A stretch of DNA of 59,611 nucleotides from Clostridiales bacterium (GCA_004553545.1 SFLD01000008.1:1-59611); one strand, 5' to 3'; counted from the first letter of the stretch, positions 50,015 to 58,510 are shown. The notes: generated by a model from the sequence alone, not told the origin. Translations and numbers: made by a program.

Positions 50015-51913
50015 TCAGTCCTCCTCGATGGCGTCGATGGCGCCGAAGGGGCACGCGCCCCAGCACGCGCCGCAGTGGATGCACTTCTCGTTGTCGATGA
50101 CATGGGGCTGGCGGATCTCGCCGGAGATGGCCTCCATGGGGCAGTTGCGCTTGCACTTGCCGCAGCCCTTGCAGAGCTCGGCATTCACCACCAGGCGGCG
50201 CTTGCGGCCGTTGCAGATGGGACAGTGATGGTCCACCACGTGGGCAAGATACTCATTGCGGAAGTAGCGCAGGGTGCTGACCACGGGCTTGCAGGCGCTC
50301 TGGCCCAGGCCGCAGAGGGCGGTGTTGGTGATGTCCTCTGCCAGCTCCTCCAGCAGGTCCAGGTCCTCGATGCTGCCCTCGTTGGCCACGATGCGGTCCA
50401 GGATCTCCAGCATGCGCTTGGTGCCCTCCCGGCAGGGGACGCACTTGCCGCAGCTCTCGTTCTGGGTGAACTTCATGAAGAAACGGGCGGTCTCCACCAT
50501 GCAGGTGTCCTCGTCCATGACCACGAGGCCGCCAGAGCCGATCATGGCGCCGATCTTTTTCAGGGAGTCGAAGTCCAGGGGCAGGTCCAGGTGCTCCTCG
50601 CTGGCGCAGGCGCAGCCGCCGGAGGGGCCGCCGATCTGCACGGCCTTGAACTTCTTGCCGTCCCGGATACCGCCGCCGATGTCAAAGACCACCTCCCGGA
50701 TGGTGGTGCCCATGGGCACCTCGATGAGGCCGGTGTTGTTGACATTGCCGGTGAGGGCGAAGGCCTTGGTGCCGGGGCTCTTCTCCGTGCCGATACCGCG
50801 GTACCAGCCGGAGCCCTGGCGGATGATGCCGGGGACGTTGGCGAAGGTCTCCACGTTGTTGAGGATGGTGGGCTTGGCCCAGAGACCGTGCTCCACCGTC
50901 CGGGGAGGCTTGGTGCGGGGCATGCCCCGCTTGCCCTCGATGGAGGCGGTGAGGGCGCTGCCCTCGCCGCAGACGAAGGCGCCGGCGCCCTGGTTCACAT
51001 GGAGCCGGAAGGCAAAGCCGCTGCCCAGGATGTTTTCGCCCAGAAGACCGAAATCCTCCGCCTTGGCGATGGCGGTCTTCAGGCGGCTGACAGCCAGGGG
51101 ATACTCCGCCCGGACGTAGATGTAGCCCTCGTGGGCCCCGGCGGCCACGCCCGCGATCATCATGCCCTCCAGCACGCTGTGGGGGTTGCCCTCCATGACG
51201 GAGCGGTCCATGAAGGCGCCGGGGTCGCCCTCGTCGCCGTTGCAGACCACGTACTTGGTGTCGGAATCCTGCCTGCGGACGCTCTCCCACTTCCGGCCGG
51301 CAGGGAAACCGCCGCCGCCCCGGCCCCGGAGGCCGGAGGCCAGGATCTCCTGGCAGATCTCCTCGCCGCTCATCTCAAAGAGGGCCTTCTCAAAGGCGGA
51401 GTAGCCGCCCTTGGCGATGTACTCCTCCATGTCCTCGGCGTCGGACTTGCCGCAGTTGGCCAGCACCACCCGGTGCTGCTTCTTGTAGAAGGGGATGTCC
51501 TCCTGCTTGGGGTACTCGACCCCGTCCAGGGTGTAGACCAGGCGGTCGATGATCTCGCCGCCCAGGACGGTGCGCTCCAGGATCTCGTGGCAGTCCTCGG
51601 GCTTCACGTGGATGTACATGATGCCCATGGGCTCGATGTGGACCAGGGGGCCCATCTCGCAGAAGCCGTGGCAGCCGCTCATCTTCACGTGGAGGCTCTT
51701 CTCCTCGTCCGTGTGGTGCTTGAGACCGATGTAGACGGGCAGGCCCCGGCTCTCACACTCGGCCTTCAGATTCTCATAGATCTTCATGGCGCCGCCGGCG
51801 ATGCAGCCGGTGCCGGCGCAGATCAGGACGGAGACCGCGCTGCGGCTGGCCTCCAGGTCCTCTTTGGCCTGGGCCTGATAGGCGTGGAACATTTCACGGG
51901 TGAGAGTGCTCAT
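50015..51913 (-). CDS. hydB: NADH-dependent hydrogenase, NuoF-like flavoprotein subunit
   Basis: NAD(P)H-binding FMN subunit (632 aa) of the hydrogenase. An N-terminal thioredoxin-like [2Fe-2S] domain (~1-120, CAGTGCIAGG and CHGFCEMGP) is followed by the NuoF core. That core has the NADH/FMN glycine-rich motifs GLRGRGGGGFPAGRKW and CNGDEGDPGAFMDR, and the [4Fe-4S] site ESCGKCVPCREG. A C-terminal two-[4Fe-4S] ferredoxin domain (CKGCGKCKRNCP, CIHCGACWGACP) ends it. The start at 51913 overlaps hydC by 4 bp. It connects NADH oxidation to HydA. Confidence 0.95.
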   Translation of the reverse strand: MSTLTREMFHAYQAQAKEDLEASRSAVSVLICAGTGCIAGGAMKIYENLKAECESRGLPVYIGLKHHTDEEKSLHVKMSGCHGFCEMGPLVHIEPMGIMYIHVKPEDCHEILERTVLGGEIIDRLVYTLDGVEYPKQEDIPFYKKQHRVVLANCGKSDAEDMEEYIAKGGYSAFEKALFEMSGEEICQEILASGLRGRGGGGFPAGRKWESVRRQDSDTKYVVCNGDEGDPGAFMDRSVMEGNPHSVLEGMMIAGVAAGAHEGYIYVRAEYPLAVSRLKTAIAKAEDFGLLGENILGSGFAFRLHVNQGAGAFVCGEGSALTASIEGKRGMPRTKPPRTVEHGLWAKPTILNNVETFANVPGIIRQGSGWYRGIGTEKSPGTKAFALTGNVNNTGLIEVPMGTTIREVVFDIGGGIRDGKKFKAVQIGGPSGGCACASEEHLDLPLDFDSLKKIGAMIGSGGLVVMDEDTCMVETARFFMKFTQNESCGKCVPCREGTKRMLEILDRIVANEGSIEDLDLLEELAEDITNTALCGLGQSACKPVVSTLRYFRNEYLAHVVDHHCPICNGRKRRLVVNAELCKGCGKCKRNCPMEAISGEIRQPHVIDNEKCIHCGACWGACPFGAIDAIEED

Positions 51914-52389
51914 GCCTGCGCCTCCTTCTTCCGGATCTCCTCCAGCAGCTTCAGGGCTGCCTCGGGGCTCATCTGGGGATAGACCTCGCCGTCCACCGTC
52001 ATGACGGGAGCCAGGCCGCAGGCGCCGAGACATGCCACCGTCTCCAGGGTGAACATGCCGTCGTCCGCCGTCTTGTGCTTGCCGTGAAGGCCCAGGTACT
52101 CATAGATGGCGTCGTAGATGGGCTGGGACTTGCGGACATGACATGCCGTCCCCGCACAGACCTTGATGATGTGCTTCCCCTTGGCCTCCAGGGAGAAGTT
52201 CTCGTAGAAAGTGGCCACGCTGTAGACATGGGCCGGACTGACGTGCAGCATCTCCGCCACCGTCACCAGCGCCCCCTCGCTGAGGTACTTATACTCGTTC
52301 TGGATCTCCTGCAGGATCGCGATGAGCTCGGATTGCCTGCTGCCGTGCTGCGTCACGATCTCCCGCACATGGGCCAGCTGATCTTCCAT
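51910..52389 (-). CDS. hydC: NADH-dependent hydrogenase, NuoE-like subunit
   Basis: Small [2Fe-2S] thioredoxin-like subunit (159 aa) first in the operon. An N-terminal helical bundle (LIAILQEIQNEYKYLSEGAL) precedes the four cysteine ligands in CAGTACHVR and CLGACGLAP. The ATG at 52389 has a GGAGG box. Together with HydB and HydA it forms the trimeric complex. Expression starts from a strong promoter 110 bp upstream. Confidence 0.94.
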   Translation of the reverse strand: MEDQLAHVREIVTQHGSRQSELIAILQEIQNEYKYLSEGALVTVAEMLHVSPAHVYSVATFYENFSLEAKGKHIIKVCAGTACHVRKSQPIYDAIYEYLGLHGKHKTADDGMFTLETVACLGACGLAPVMTVDGEVYPQMSPEAALKLLEEIRKKEAQA

Positions 52390-52500
52390 CCGTGGTAGTC
52401 CTCCGTTCTCTCGATTTTCGGTTCCGTGTCTCCGACTCCGGGAAAGGCAGCGCCGGTGGGCTGATTTTCCCGGAGTCGTATGACAACTCGCATTGCCTCC

Positions 52501-52529
52501 ATTATACGAGAGGAAGAGAGTGGTTGCAA
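52501..52529 (-). promoter_or_regulatory. Hydrogenase operon promoter
   Basis: Minus strand TTGCAA (52524-52529), 17-bp spacer and perfect TATAAT (52501-52506), giving a ~105-base leader. Confidence 0.85.
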
Positions 52530-52603
52530 GGGAAAATGTCGGATTTTTAACATTCTCCATATTCGCTAGTTTTTTATCAAACAATTACGTAAAATTAGTG
52601 AAA

Positions 52604-52632
52604 AGAGAGGACACGCCTTGCGTGTCCTCTCT
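52604..52632 (-). terminator. Terminator after the GNAT gene
   Basis: A 13-bp perfect stem (52604-52616 with 52620-52632) followed on the minus strand by TTTC. Confidence 0.8.
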
Positions 52633-52655
52633 GCTTTTGCGCATTTCCGATCCTG

Positions 52656-53114
52656 TTACGTTTCCTGCCAGACATGGCGGTAAAGCCGGGAAGGGACGCT
52701 CTCCCCCTCCCCCAGGGCGGGGCAGTGATACGTCCAGCCGTAGCGCTCGTAGAAATGGTCGTGGTCCGTCATGAGATAGAGGGTGTCGATGCCCCGGTCG
52801 TGGAAATCCCGGCAGACGAAGGCCAGGAGCTGCCCGGCGATGCCAAGGCAGCGGTGCTCCGGCTCCACGAAGACGGCGCAGACGTTGGGACGGAGGTCCG
52901 GACGGTCGTGGAAGTCATTTTCGATGACGCCGCAGCCGCCCACGATGCGCTCCCCCTCCCGGGCCAGATACCACTCCGGCACGGGGGCGGCGGCTTTCAG
53001 GGCCTCCTCCATGCTCTCCTCATAGGCGGAGAGGGGGATGCCCCACTTTCCGTGGAACCAGGCGGCAGCCTGGGGCAGAAGCTCCGGGTGCCGGGAGATG
53101 CGCAGGATGTCCAT
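52656..53114 (-). CDS. GNAT family N-acetyltransferase
   Basis: Single-domain acetyltransferase of 152 residues. The acetyl-CoA loop is HRCLGIAGQLL (a Q/RxxGxA/G-type motif), preceded by the beta-4 strand NVCAVFVEPEHR and followed by a RYGWTYHCP C-terminal segment. The substrate is unknown; small amines, antibiotics or proteins are all possible. It lies 22 bp after the GerMN gene on the same strand, so it may be the last gene of the envelope operon. Confidence 0.88.
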   Translation of the reverse strand: MDILRISRHPELLPQAAAWFHGKWGIPLSAYEESMEEALKAAAPVPEWYLAREGERIVGGCGVIENDFHDRPDLRPNVCAVFVEPEHRCLGIAGQLLAFVCRDFHDRGIDTLYLMTDHDHFYERYGWTYHCPALGEGESVPSRLYRHVWQET

Positions 53115-53136
53115 GGAAGTCTCCTTTCTCAGGGGG

Positions 53137-54057
53137 TCATTGGGTGGCCCGGGTGGAGGTGCGGAGGCTGATGCCGGCGTAGTACTGGGCCAGCTCTCCG
53201 TTCACCAGGATGCGGACCTCCTGGACGGAGTCCAGGGAGGCCAGGGAATCCCGCAGGGCCTGGAGGGCCAGGCCGGCCTCCTCCCGGTCGGTGTCCGCCG
53301 GCACGGTGGAGGAGAGGAGGTTTGCGTAGCAGACGCCGTCATCCAGCCAGACGGACTGGATGGCGAACCAATCCGGCAGGGCGGAGCGCCAGTCCCGGTC
53401 CCAGGGGCCCTGGCGCAGGGCGGCGACCAGGGCCTCCGCCTGGGTGTCGCCCTCGTAGAGGTCCAGGGTCCGGGGCACGGCGGTGAGCCGGCCCTCGGGG
53501 TCGATGGCATAGAGGGTGACATCCACCGTGGCCACCACGTCCTCCGTGCTGGAGAGGAGGACATCCTTCGGGCGGAAGCGCTGGCTGTCCCGGTAGCTGA
53601 GCTCCTGCCCCCGGACCAGGATGGAGACGGAACGGATGGCGGAGAGCTGGGTCAGGGTCAGGGTGATGCAGTAGTCCGCCAGGGTCAGGTCGATGCCGGA
53701 AAGGTTCCGGTAGGCGGAGCTCAGGTCCACCTTTGCGTGGGAGCCCCGGATCTCCACGCCCAGAAGACGGGTCCCCTCCGGGAAGGGGGACTGCAGGTCG
53801 CTCCCGGCGGGGCCGGAGAGGAGGGCGTTCATCAGGTCCTCCGCCTGGGTCCCGGTGGGGGAATCGCTCTCTTTCGGAAGGGTGGAGACCTCGCCGGCGA
53901 TGGCGTCGCCGCCGGCGGCGCGGTCCAGGTCCCGGACCAGGTAGTAGAGCTGGCAGTTCTTCTCCTCCTGGGCGGCGGTGGCGGCGGCCGCCGCGGCGCA
54001 GCTGGAGAGCGTCAGCGTCAGGGCCAGCAGGAGACAGAGGAGCCGGTTTCTTCTCAT
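53137..54057 (-). CDS. GerMN-domain lipoprotein
   Basis: Exported lipoprotein (306 aa). The signal ends in lipobox LSSC and is followed by an Ala run. Two GerMN (sporulation/spore germination, LpqB-like) domains are seen, about 60-165 (AEDLMNALLSGPAG, TRLLGVEIRGSHAKVDLSSAY) and 190-300 (EALVAALRQGP, SVWLDDGVCYANL). GerM in Bacillus supports cortex synthesis. Coupled to the histidine kinase upstream by a 4-bp overlap, which resembles the LpqB-MtrAB arrangement of Actinobacteria. Confidence 0.88.
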   Translation of the reverse strand: MRRNRLLCLLLALTLTLSSCAAAAAATAAQEEKNCQLYYLVRDLDRAAGGDAIAGEVSTLPKESDSPTGTQAEDLMNALLSGPAGSDLQSPFPEGTRLLGVEIRGSHAKVDLSSAYRNLSGIDLTLADYCITLTLTQLSAIRSVSILVRGQELSYRDSQRFRPKDVLLSSTEDVVATVDVTLYAIDPEGRLTAVPRTLDLYEGDTQAEALVAALRQGPWDRDWRSALPDWFAIQSVWLDDGVCYANLLSSTVPADTDREEAGLALQALRDSLASLDSVQEVRILVNGELAQYYAGISLRTSTRATQ

Positions 54058-55493
54058 GCTTCCTCCCCTCCCTCCTCCGCCTGGGGCCAGCGGACGGTGA
54101 AGACCGCGCCGCCGCCGGGGCGGTTGGCGGCGGAAATGCTGCCGCCGCGCTTTTCCAGGGTATCCCGGACGATGGAGAGGCCCAGGCCCGTGCCGCCGGC
54201 GGCCCGGGAGCGTGCCTTGTCCACCCGGTAGAAGCGCTGGAAGATCTTCGTGAGCTCCTCCTCCGGGATGCCGACGCCTTCGTCCGCCACGGTGAGGAGG
54301 ACCTCCTCCCCCTGGCGCTTCAGCTCCACCTCTACCCTGCCGCCGTCCCGGTTGTACTTGACGGCGTTGTCCACCAGGTTATAGATGATCTGGCGGGTCT
54401 CGTCCATGCTGCCGAGGATGCGGCAGCCCTCCTCCGCCTGATAGGTGAGGGTGATGTCCCGCTCCTCCGCGATGAGCTCCATCATCCGCAGCACCTGCTC
54501 CAGGATGGGCAGGGGGTCCACCACGGCGGCGGAGGGGAGCACGTCCCCATCCAGCCGGGTCAGCTGCAGCAGGTCCTCCGTGATGCGGCTGAGGCGGTTG
54601 GCCTCCTGGCCGATGTCCGCCACGAACTCCCGGGTGGTGGCCGGGTCGATGCCGTCCGTCTGCAGGATGGAATCCGTCAGCAGGCGGATGGCGGCAAGGG
54701 GGGTCTTCAGCTCGTGGGAGGCATCCGAGACGAAGCGGCGGCGGGCCTCCTCCGTGGTCTGGAGGCGGTCCGTGAGGCTGTTGAACTCCTGGGCGATCTG
54801 GGAGAGCTCGTCCCGTCCCTCCACCGCCGCCCGGTGGGAGTAAGCTCCCTCCCGGACGGAGCGGATGGCCTCCAGCAGCTCCCGGATCTGCCGGGTCAGG
54901 ACCCGGGAGAGCACGGCGGAGAGGGCCACCACAATGGCGGCCACGATGCCGCTGACCCGCAGGAGGTTCCGCTGGAAGCCCGCCAGGAGCTCTGCCTGCT
55001 CGGTGTCGTACTCATAGGCGTAGACGGCGCCGATGATCTGGTTGCGGTACATGACGGGGGTGGCGGCGCCGGTGCGGAAGGCGCCGTTTTCATAGCGGCT
55101 GGCGGCGCTGTCATAGCCCCGGAGGGCCTGGACCACCTCGGCATAGAAGACGTACTGCCCCTGGGCGGAGCCGGTCTCCCGGGTGTCGTAGAGGATGCGG
55201 CCGCTGCCGTCCGTCACCAGGATCCGGGAGAGGCCCGCCTCCTCCGCTGTCAGCATGGCGCTGCCCACGTTCTCCTCCGTCAGGCGCTCCAGGGGGCTCA
55301 GGGAGGTGGCGATGACGGAGACGCTGCTCTGCATGTTGGCGACCTTGGAGTGGAAGACCAGGTCCTGGGACACCAGGACCGGGTAGGTATTCAGCAGCAC
55401 CAGCACCGCCGCGATGATGAGGATGTAGCTGAGGCCGAACCGCGCCTGCAGGCTGCTCCGGCGGCCCCTTCTCTCGGTCTTATCCCTTGAAAT
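54054..55493 (-). CDS. Sensor histidine kinase, PhoR/WalK-like
   Basis: Membrane sensor kinase. A first helix (LSYILIIAAVLVLLN) and an extracytoplasmic sensor domain (~45-190) are followed by a second helix, HAMP, HisKA with the phospho-acceptor His in SDASHELKTPLAA, and the ATPase domain (NLVDNAVKYN, DEGVGIPEEEL, GGTGLGLSIV). The first NTG in frame is a GTG at 55404-55406, which would cut helix 1 in half. The frame continues upstream with RRGRRSSLQARF and the rest of the helix up to an ATT at 55491-55493. I therefore place the start there, overlapping the response regulator stop. Non-ATG initiation is likely. Confidence 0.88.
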   Translation of the reverse strand: MSRDKTERRGRRSSLQARFGLSYILIIAAVLVLLNTYPVLVSQDLVFHSKVANMQSSVSVIATSLSPLERLTEENVGSAMLTAEEAGLSRILVTDGSGRILYDTRETGSAQGQYVFYAEVVQALRGYDSAASRYENGAFRTGAATPVMYRNQIIGAVYAYEYDTEQAELLAGFQRNLLRVSGIVAAIVVALSAVLSRVLTRQIRELLEAIRSVREGAYSHRAAVEGRDELSQIAQEFNSLTDRLQTTEEARRRFVSDASHELKTPLAAIRLLTDSILQTDGIDPATTREFVADIGQEANRLSRITEDLLQLTRLDGDVLPSAAVVDPLPILEQVLRMMELIAEERDITLTYQAEEGCRILGSMDETRQIIYNLVDNAVKYNRDGGRVEVELKRQGEEVLLTVADEGVGIPEEELTKIFQRFYRVDKARSRAAGGTGLGLSIVRDTLEKRGGSISAANRPGGGAVFTVRWPQAEEGGEEA

Positions 55494-56157
55494 AGTAGCC
55501 CACTCCCCACTTGGTCAGAATGTATTCCGGCTCTGCCGGGTTGCGCTCCAGCTTCTCCCGCAGGCGGCGGATGTGGACATCCACCGTGCGGTAATCCCCG
55601 GCGTAGGAGTAGCCCCAGACCACGTTCATGAGGTTCTCCCGGCTGTAGATGCGGCGGGGATTGCGCATGAGGAGCTCGATGAGGTCATACTCTTTCGCCG
55701 TAAGCTCCACGGGGTTTCCATCGAGGCTTGCCGAGCGCTCCTCGGTGTTCAGGGTGATGCCCCCGGCGGAGAGGCACTTCCCCGCCATGCGCTGGGTGCC
55801 CGCCGCCCGGCGGAGCAGGGCCCGGACCCGGGCCTTCAGCTCCAGGATGTTGAAGGGCTTGGTCAGGTAGTCGTCCGCCCCGGACTCAAAGCCCATGAGC
55901 TTGTCGGCGTCCTCGCTCTTGGCCGTCAGCATGATGATGGGTATATTGGAGAACTCCCGGATGCGCATGCAGGCCTCCAGCCCGTCCAGTTCCGGCATCA
56001 TCACGTCCAGGATGATGAGGTCGAAGCGCCCGTTCCGGGCCAGCTCCACGGCGGCGGCGCCGTCGTAGGCGCAGTCCACCTCATAGCCCTCGTTCTCCAG
56101 GTTGAACTTCATGCCCTTCACCAGGAGCTTCTCGTCATCCACCACTAAGATCCGCAT
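55480..56157 (-). CDS. OmpR/PhoB-family response regulator
   Basis: Two-component regulator of 225 residues. The receiver domain carries Asp7/Asp8 acidic pocket, phospho-acceptor Asp51 (IILDVMMPELDG) and the conserved lysine in LTKPFN. A C-terminal winged-helix DNA-binding domain (~130-225, with VDVHIRRLREKLE and GVGYYFKG) follows. Partner of the adjacent histidine kinase. The start overlaps the 3' end of the ComEA-like gene by 23 bp. Probably an envelope-stress or cell-wall regulator, judged from its neighbours. Confidence 0.94.
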   Translation of the reverse strand: MRILVVDDEKLLVKGMKFNLENEGYEVDCAYDGAAAVELARNGRFDLIILDVMMPELDGLEACMRIREFSNIPIIMLTAKSEDADKLMGFESGADDYLTKPFNILELKARVRALLRRAAGTQRMAGKCLSAGGITLNTEERSASLDGNPVELTAKEYDLIELLMRNPRRIYSRENLMNVVWGYSYAGDYRTVDVHIRRLREKLERNPAEPEYILTKWGVGYYFKG

Positions 56158-56575
56158 GGGGACTCTCCTTTCCGTCCTCCGCCGGCGTTTCCCCGGCGGT
56201 CTCTTCCTCCGTTTTGCCCTCCCCCACCGTGACCTCCGGCAGGAGGGCTTCCAGCTTCTTCTCACCGATGCCGGAGACATTGCCCAGCTCCTCCACGCAG
56301 GTAAAGGGGCCGTGCTCGGCCCGGTAGGCAAGGATGCGCTCCGCCAGCACCTCTCCCACCCCGGGGAGGGCCATCAGCTCCTCCTTCGTGGCGGTATTCA
56401 GGTCCAGGGGCTCCGGCAGCTCATAGGTAAAGTCCTCCCCCGCCTCCGTGGTCACCTGAAAGCCGCTGTCAGACCGGGCTCCGGCATCCCGGGCCTGGAG
56501 GAGCCCCGTCAGCAGAAGGAAGGCCGCCGCCACTGCCAGGAGGCATTTTTCGGTTTTCCCAAGTTTTCCTCTCAT
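56135..56575 (-). CDS. ComEA-like helix-hairpin-helix protein
   Basis: Membrane-anchored DNA-binding-type protein (146 aa). One N-terminal helix (CLLAVAAAFLLLTGLL) is followed by a short linker and a ComEA-type tandem helix-hairpin-helix (~57-118: LNTATKEELMALPGVGEVLAERI and VEELGNVSGIGEKKLEALLP). The C-terminus is acidic. The SLBB domain of classical ComEA is missing. Such proteins bind incoming DNA at the membrane in competence, but a lone copy without comEC here leaves its role open. First gene of the two-component operon. Confidence 0.87.
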   Translation of the reverse strand: MRGKLGKTEKCLLAVAAAFLLLTGLLQARDAGARSDSGFQVTTEAGEDFTYELPEPLDLNTATKEELMALPGVGEVLAERILAYRAEHGPFTCVEELGNVSGIGEKKLEALLPEVTVGEGKTEEETAGETPAEDGKESPHADLSGG

Positions 56576-56583
56576 GTCGGCGG

Positions 56584-56612
56584 TTGAACTCCCTCGGAAA
56601 ATTTGTTATACT
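56584..56612 (+). promoter_or_regulatory. dacF promoter
   Basis: TTGAAC (56584-56589), 17-bp spacer and TATACT (56607-56612), 85 bp upstream of dacF. Confidence 0.8.
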
Positions 56613-56696
56613 GTCAGTATCGGTCGATTTTTCGGGAACCGTGGGGCGCATCCGCCCCCTTCCCTTTTACTATACCACAGATCGGGAGAGATGGAT

Positions 56697-58085
56697 ATGA
56701 GATTCCGCCGCTTTTTTTCCGCTTTTTTCTGCGCCGTCCTGCTGCTGAGCCTCTGCCCCTCCGCCATGGCGGCGGAGGACAAGGAGCTGCCCAGCATCGA
56801 CATCCAGGCCAAGGCCGCCCTGCTGCTGGACCAGAACACCGGCAAGATCGTCTACGCCAAGAATGAGCACGAGGAGCTCTACCCCGCAAGCCTCACCAAG
56901 ATCATGACGGCCCTGCTGGTGCTGCGGGCGGTGGATGAGGGCAAGCTCACCATGGACCAGAGCATCACGGCCAGCGAGTCCGCCTTCGAGACTCTTCACG
57001 ACGACGGCTCCTCCGCCGGGATCAAGGCGGGAGAGATCCTGACGGTGCGGCAGCTGCTCCAGTGCCTCCTCATCGTCTCCGCCAACGAGGCGGGGACCAT
57101 TCTGGCGGAGGCGGTGTCCGGCTCCGTCAGCGCCTTTGTGGAGGAGATGAACGCCGAGGCACAGGCTCTCGGCTGCGAGAATACCCACTTCGTGAATCCC
57201 ACGGGGCTCCACGACCCCCAGCACTATACCTCCGCCTGGGACCTTTCCCTCATCGCGACGGAGGCCCTGAAGTACCCGGACTTCCTCACCATCTGCGACA
57301 GCATCAAGGAGATCATCCCCGCCACCAACCTCTCCTCGGAGCGGGTACTGCGGACCACCAACTACCTCCTGGACACCTGGCGGGCCCTGGGCTACCGCTA
57401 CCGCAATGCCCACGGCATCAAGACCGGCTCCACCTCGGATGCCGGGTACTGCCTGGTCTCCAGCGCGGAGAAGGGGGAGCTGCGCTTTCTCAGCGTGGTG
57501 ATGGGCTGCGAGCGGGTGGTGGACGCCAGCGGCAAGGCCGACGTGAAGAGCTTTTCCGAGACGAAGCGGCTCTTTGAGTGGGGCTTTGAGAACTTCTCCT
57601 ACAAGACCGTCCAGTCCGTCAATGACATGCTGGCCTCCATCCCCGTGACCCTCTCCCAGGAGACCAACAGCGTGGTGCTACACCCTGCGGAGGACGTGGT
57701 GGTGCTGCTGCCCAACGCCCTCTCCGCGGACGATCTCAAGCGGGTCATCCGCTTTGAACGGCAGTCTGTGGAGGCGCCGGTCCAGGCCGGCGAGGTCCTG
57801 GCGGAGGCGGTGCTCAGCTATGGGGACACGGAGTACGCCGCCATCCCTCTCGTGGCGCTGAACGACATCGACGCCTCCCGCTCCCTGGTGCTGCTGGCCC
57901 AGGTGAAGGCGGTGCTGGCCAAGCCCATTGTGAAGATCGCCGTGATCCTGGTGGTAGGGCTGCTGCTGGCGCTCCTCATCTGGAAGCTGACCATCGGCCG
58001 CCGGCGCTACCGCTACGGCAAGAATGTCCGCCCCAGCCGGAACTACAAGGGCCGCAAGGGATGTTTTCGTGACTCCGCTTCATGA
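56697..58085 (+). CDS. dacF: D-alanyl-D-alanine carboxypeptidase (DacF/PBP5 type)
   Basis: Low-molecular-weight penicillin-binding protein (462 aa) that trims the terminal D-Ala of peptidoglycan stems. A signal peptide (~1-25) is followed by the S11 transpeptidase-fold domain with SLTK (Ser65, Lys68), SAN (Ser128-Asn130) and KTG (Lys242-Gly244). A PBP5-type C-terminal beta domain follows, then a final transmembrane helix (~427-447) and a basic cytoplasmic tail. The ATG at 56697 is 6 bases after GGGAGAG; an ATG at 56691 abuts that box. The last 6 bp overlap the convergent RHH gene. Confidence 0.94.
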   Translation: MRFRRFFSAFFCAVLLLSLCPSAMAAEDKELPSIDIQAKAALLLDQNTGKIVYAKNEHEELYPASLTKIMTALLVLRAVDEGKLTMDQSITASESAFETLHDDGSSAGIKAGEILTVRQLLQCLLIVSANEAGTILAEAVSGSVSAFVEEMNAEAQALGCENTHFVNPTGLHDPQHYTSAWDLSLIATEALKYPDFLTICDSIKEIIPATNLSSERVLRTTNYLLDTWRALGYRYRNAHGIKTGSTSDAGYCLVSSAEKGELRFLSVVMGCERVVDASGKADVKSFSETKRLFEWGFENFSYKTVQSVNDMLASIPVTLSQETNSVVLHPAEDVVVLLPNALSADDLKRVIRFERQSVEAPVQAGEVLAEAVLSYGDTEYAAIPLVALNDIDASRSLVLLAQVKAVLAKPIVKIAVILVVGLLLALLIWKLTIGRRRYRYGKNVRPSRNYKGRKGCFRDSAS

Positions 58086-58244
58086 CAGCTCGATCTTGCC
58101 ATGTTCACGTTCGTACTCCGCCACGGCGTTCCGGATAAGGATCAGGATCTCGCTGTTGGCGCTGCGGCCCTCGTAGTCCGCCACGATGTGCAGCTTGTGC
58201 AGCAGCTCCTCGTCGATGCGGATGGATAAGCTCTTAATGGCCAT
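58080..58244 (-). CDS. Ribbon-helix-helix (Arc/MetJ-type) regulator
   Basis: Tiny (54 aa) DNA-binding protein. A beta strand KSLSIRIDEELLHKL is followed by two helices (GRSANSEILILIRNAVAEYE), the standard RHH layout. The ATG at 58244 follows a GGAGGAAT box. It is divergent from a 49-residue gene, and similar 24-bp AT-rich repeats lie in front of both genes. It therefore probably regulates itself and its neighbour. A toxin-antitoxin role is conceivable but the neighbour does not look like a known toxin. Confidence 0.85.
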   Translation of the reverse strand: MAIKSLSIRIDEELLHKLHIVADYEGRSANSEILILIRNAVAEYEREHGKIELS

Positions 58245-58254
58245 GGTATTCCTC

Positions 58255-58341
58255 CAAAATAGATACAATATGCATTTACATTAGTCCCATTTTGTGTTAC
58301 CATTGCCCGTATGAACGCAAAATATATCTAATATATGTTTA
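58255..58341. promoter_or_regulatory. Divergent control region with two similar 24-bp AT-rich repeats
   Basis: Direct repeats at 58255-58278 and 58318-58341, both beginning CAAAATA and ending TTTA, agree at 18 of 24 positions. Each sits just upstream of one ribosome-binding site of the divergent RHH / 49-aa gene pair. Such placement fits RHH operators. Confidence 0.5.
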
Positions 58342-58355
58342 TTGGAGGAGTTCAG

Positions 58356-58505
58356 ATGCCGGACTACGCTTCGCTTTACCATTTTCTCTTCAACGCCATC
58401 ACGGACGCTTTGGGGCATTTGGAGACAGACGCCCCGGAAACCGCCCGGAACATCCTGATCCACGCCCAGATGGAGGCGGAGGAGCGCTACTTGGCGGAGG
58501 ATTAA
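58356..58505 (+). CDS. Small hypothetical protein, 49 aa
   Basis: A 49-codon gene starting ATG after a strong GGAGGAG box, 5 bases upstream. The product (MPDYASLYHFLFNAITDAL at the start, ending EAEERYLAED) is acidic and helical with no membrane segment. Its codon use matches the neighbours and it ends 5 bp before a bidirectional terminator. Similar short proteins beginning with an aromatic-rich helix occur in gut Clostridia as far as I recall; function unknown. Probably controlled by the divergent RHH regulator. Confidence 0.7.
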   Translation: MPDYASLYHFLFNAITDALGHLETDAPETARNILIHAQMEAEERYLAED

Positions 58506-58510
58506 AAAAG

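Noticed and set aside
48236..51982. A 1248-residue open frame on the plus strand opposite the hydrogenase genes
   Set aside because: It mirrors hydA and hydB in the complementary frame. The His/Gly/Ala/Leu-rich composition is the usual artefact of GC-rich coding DNA, and it has no motif and no ribosome-binding site.
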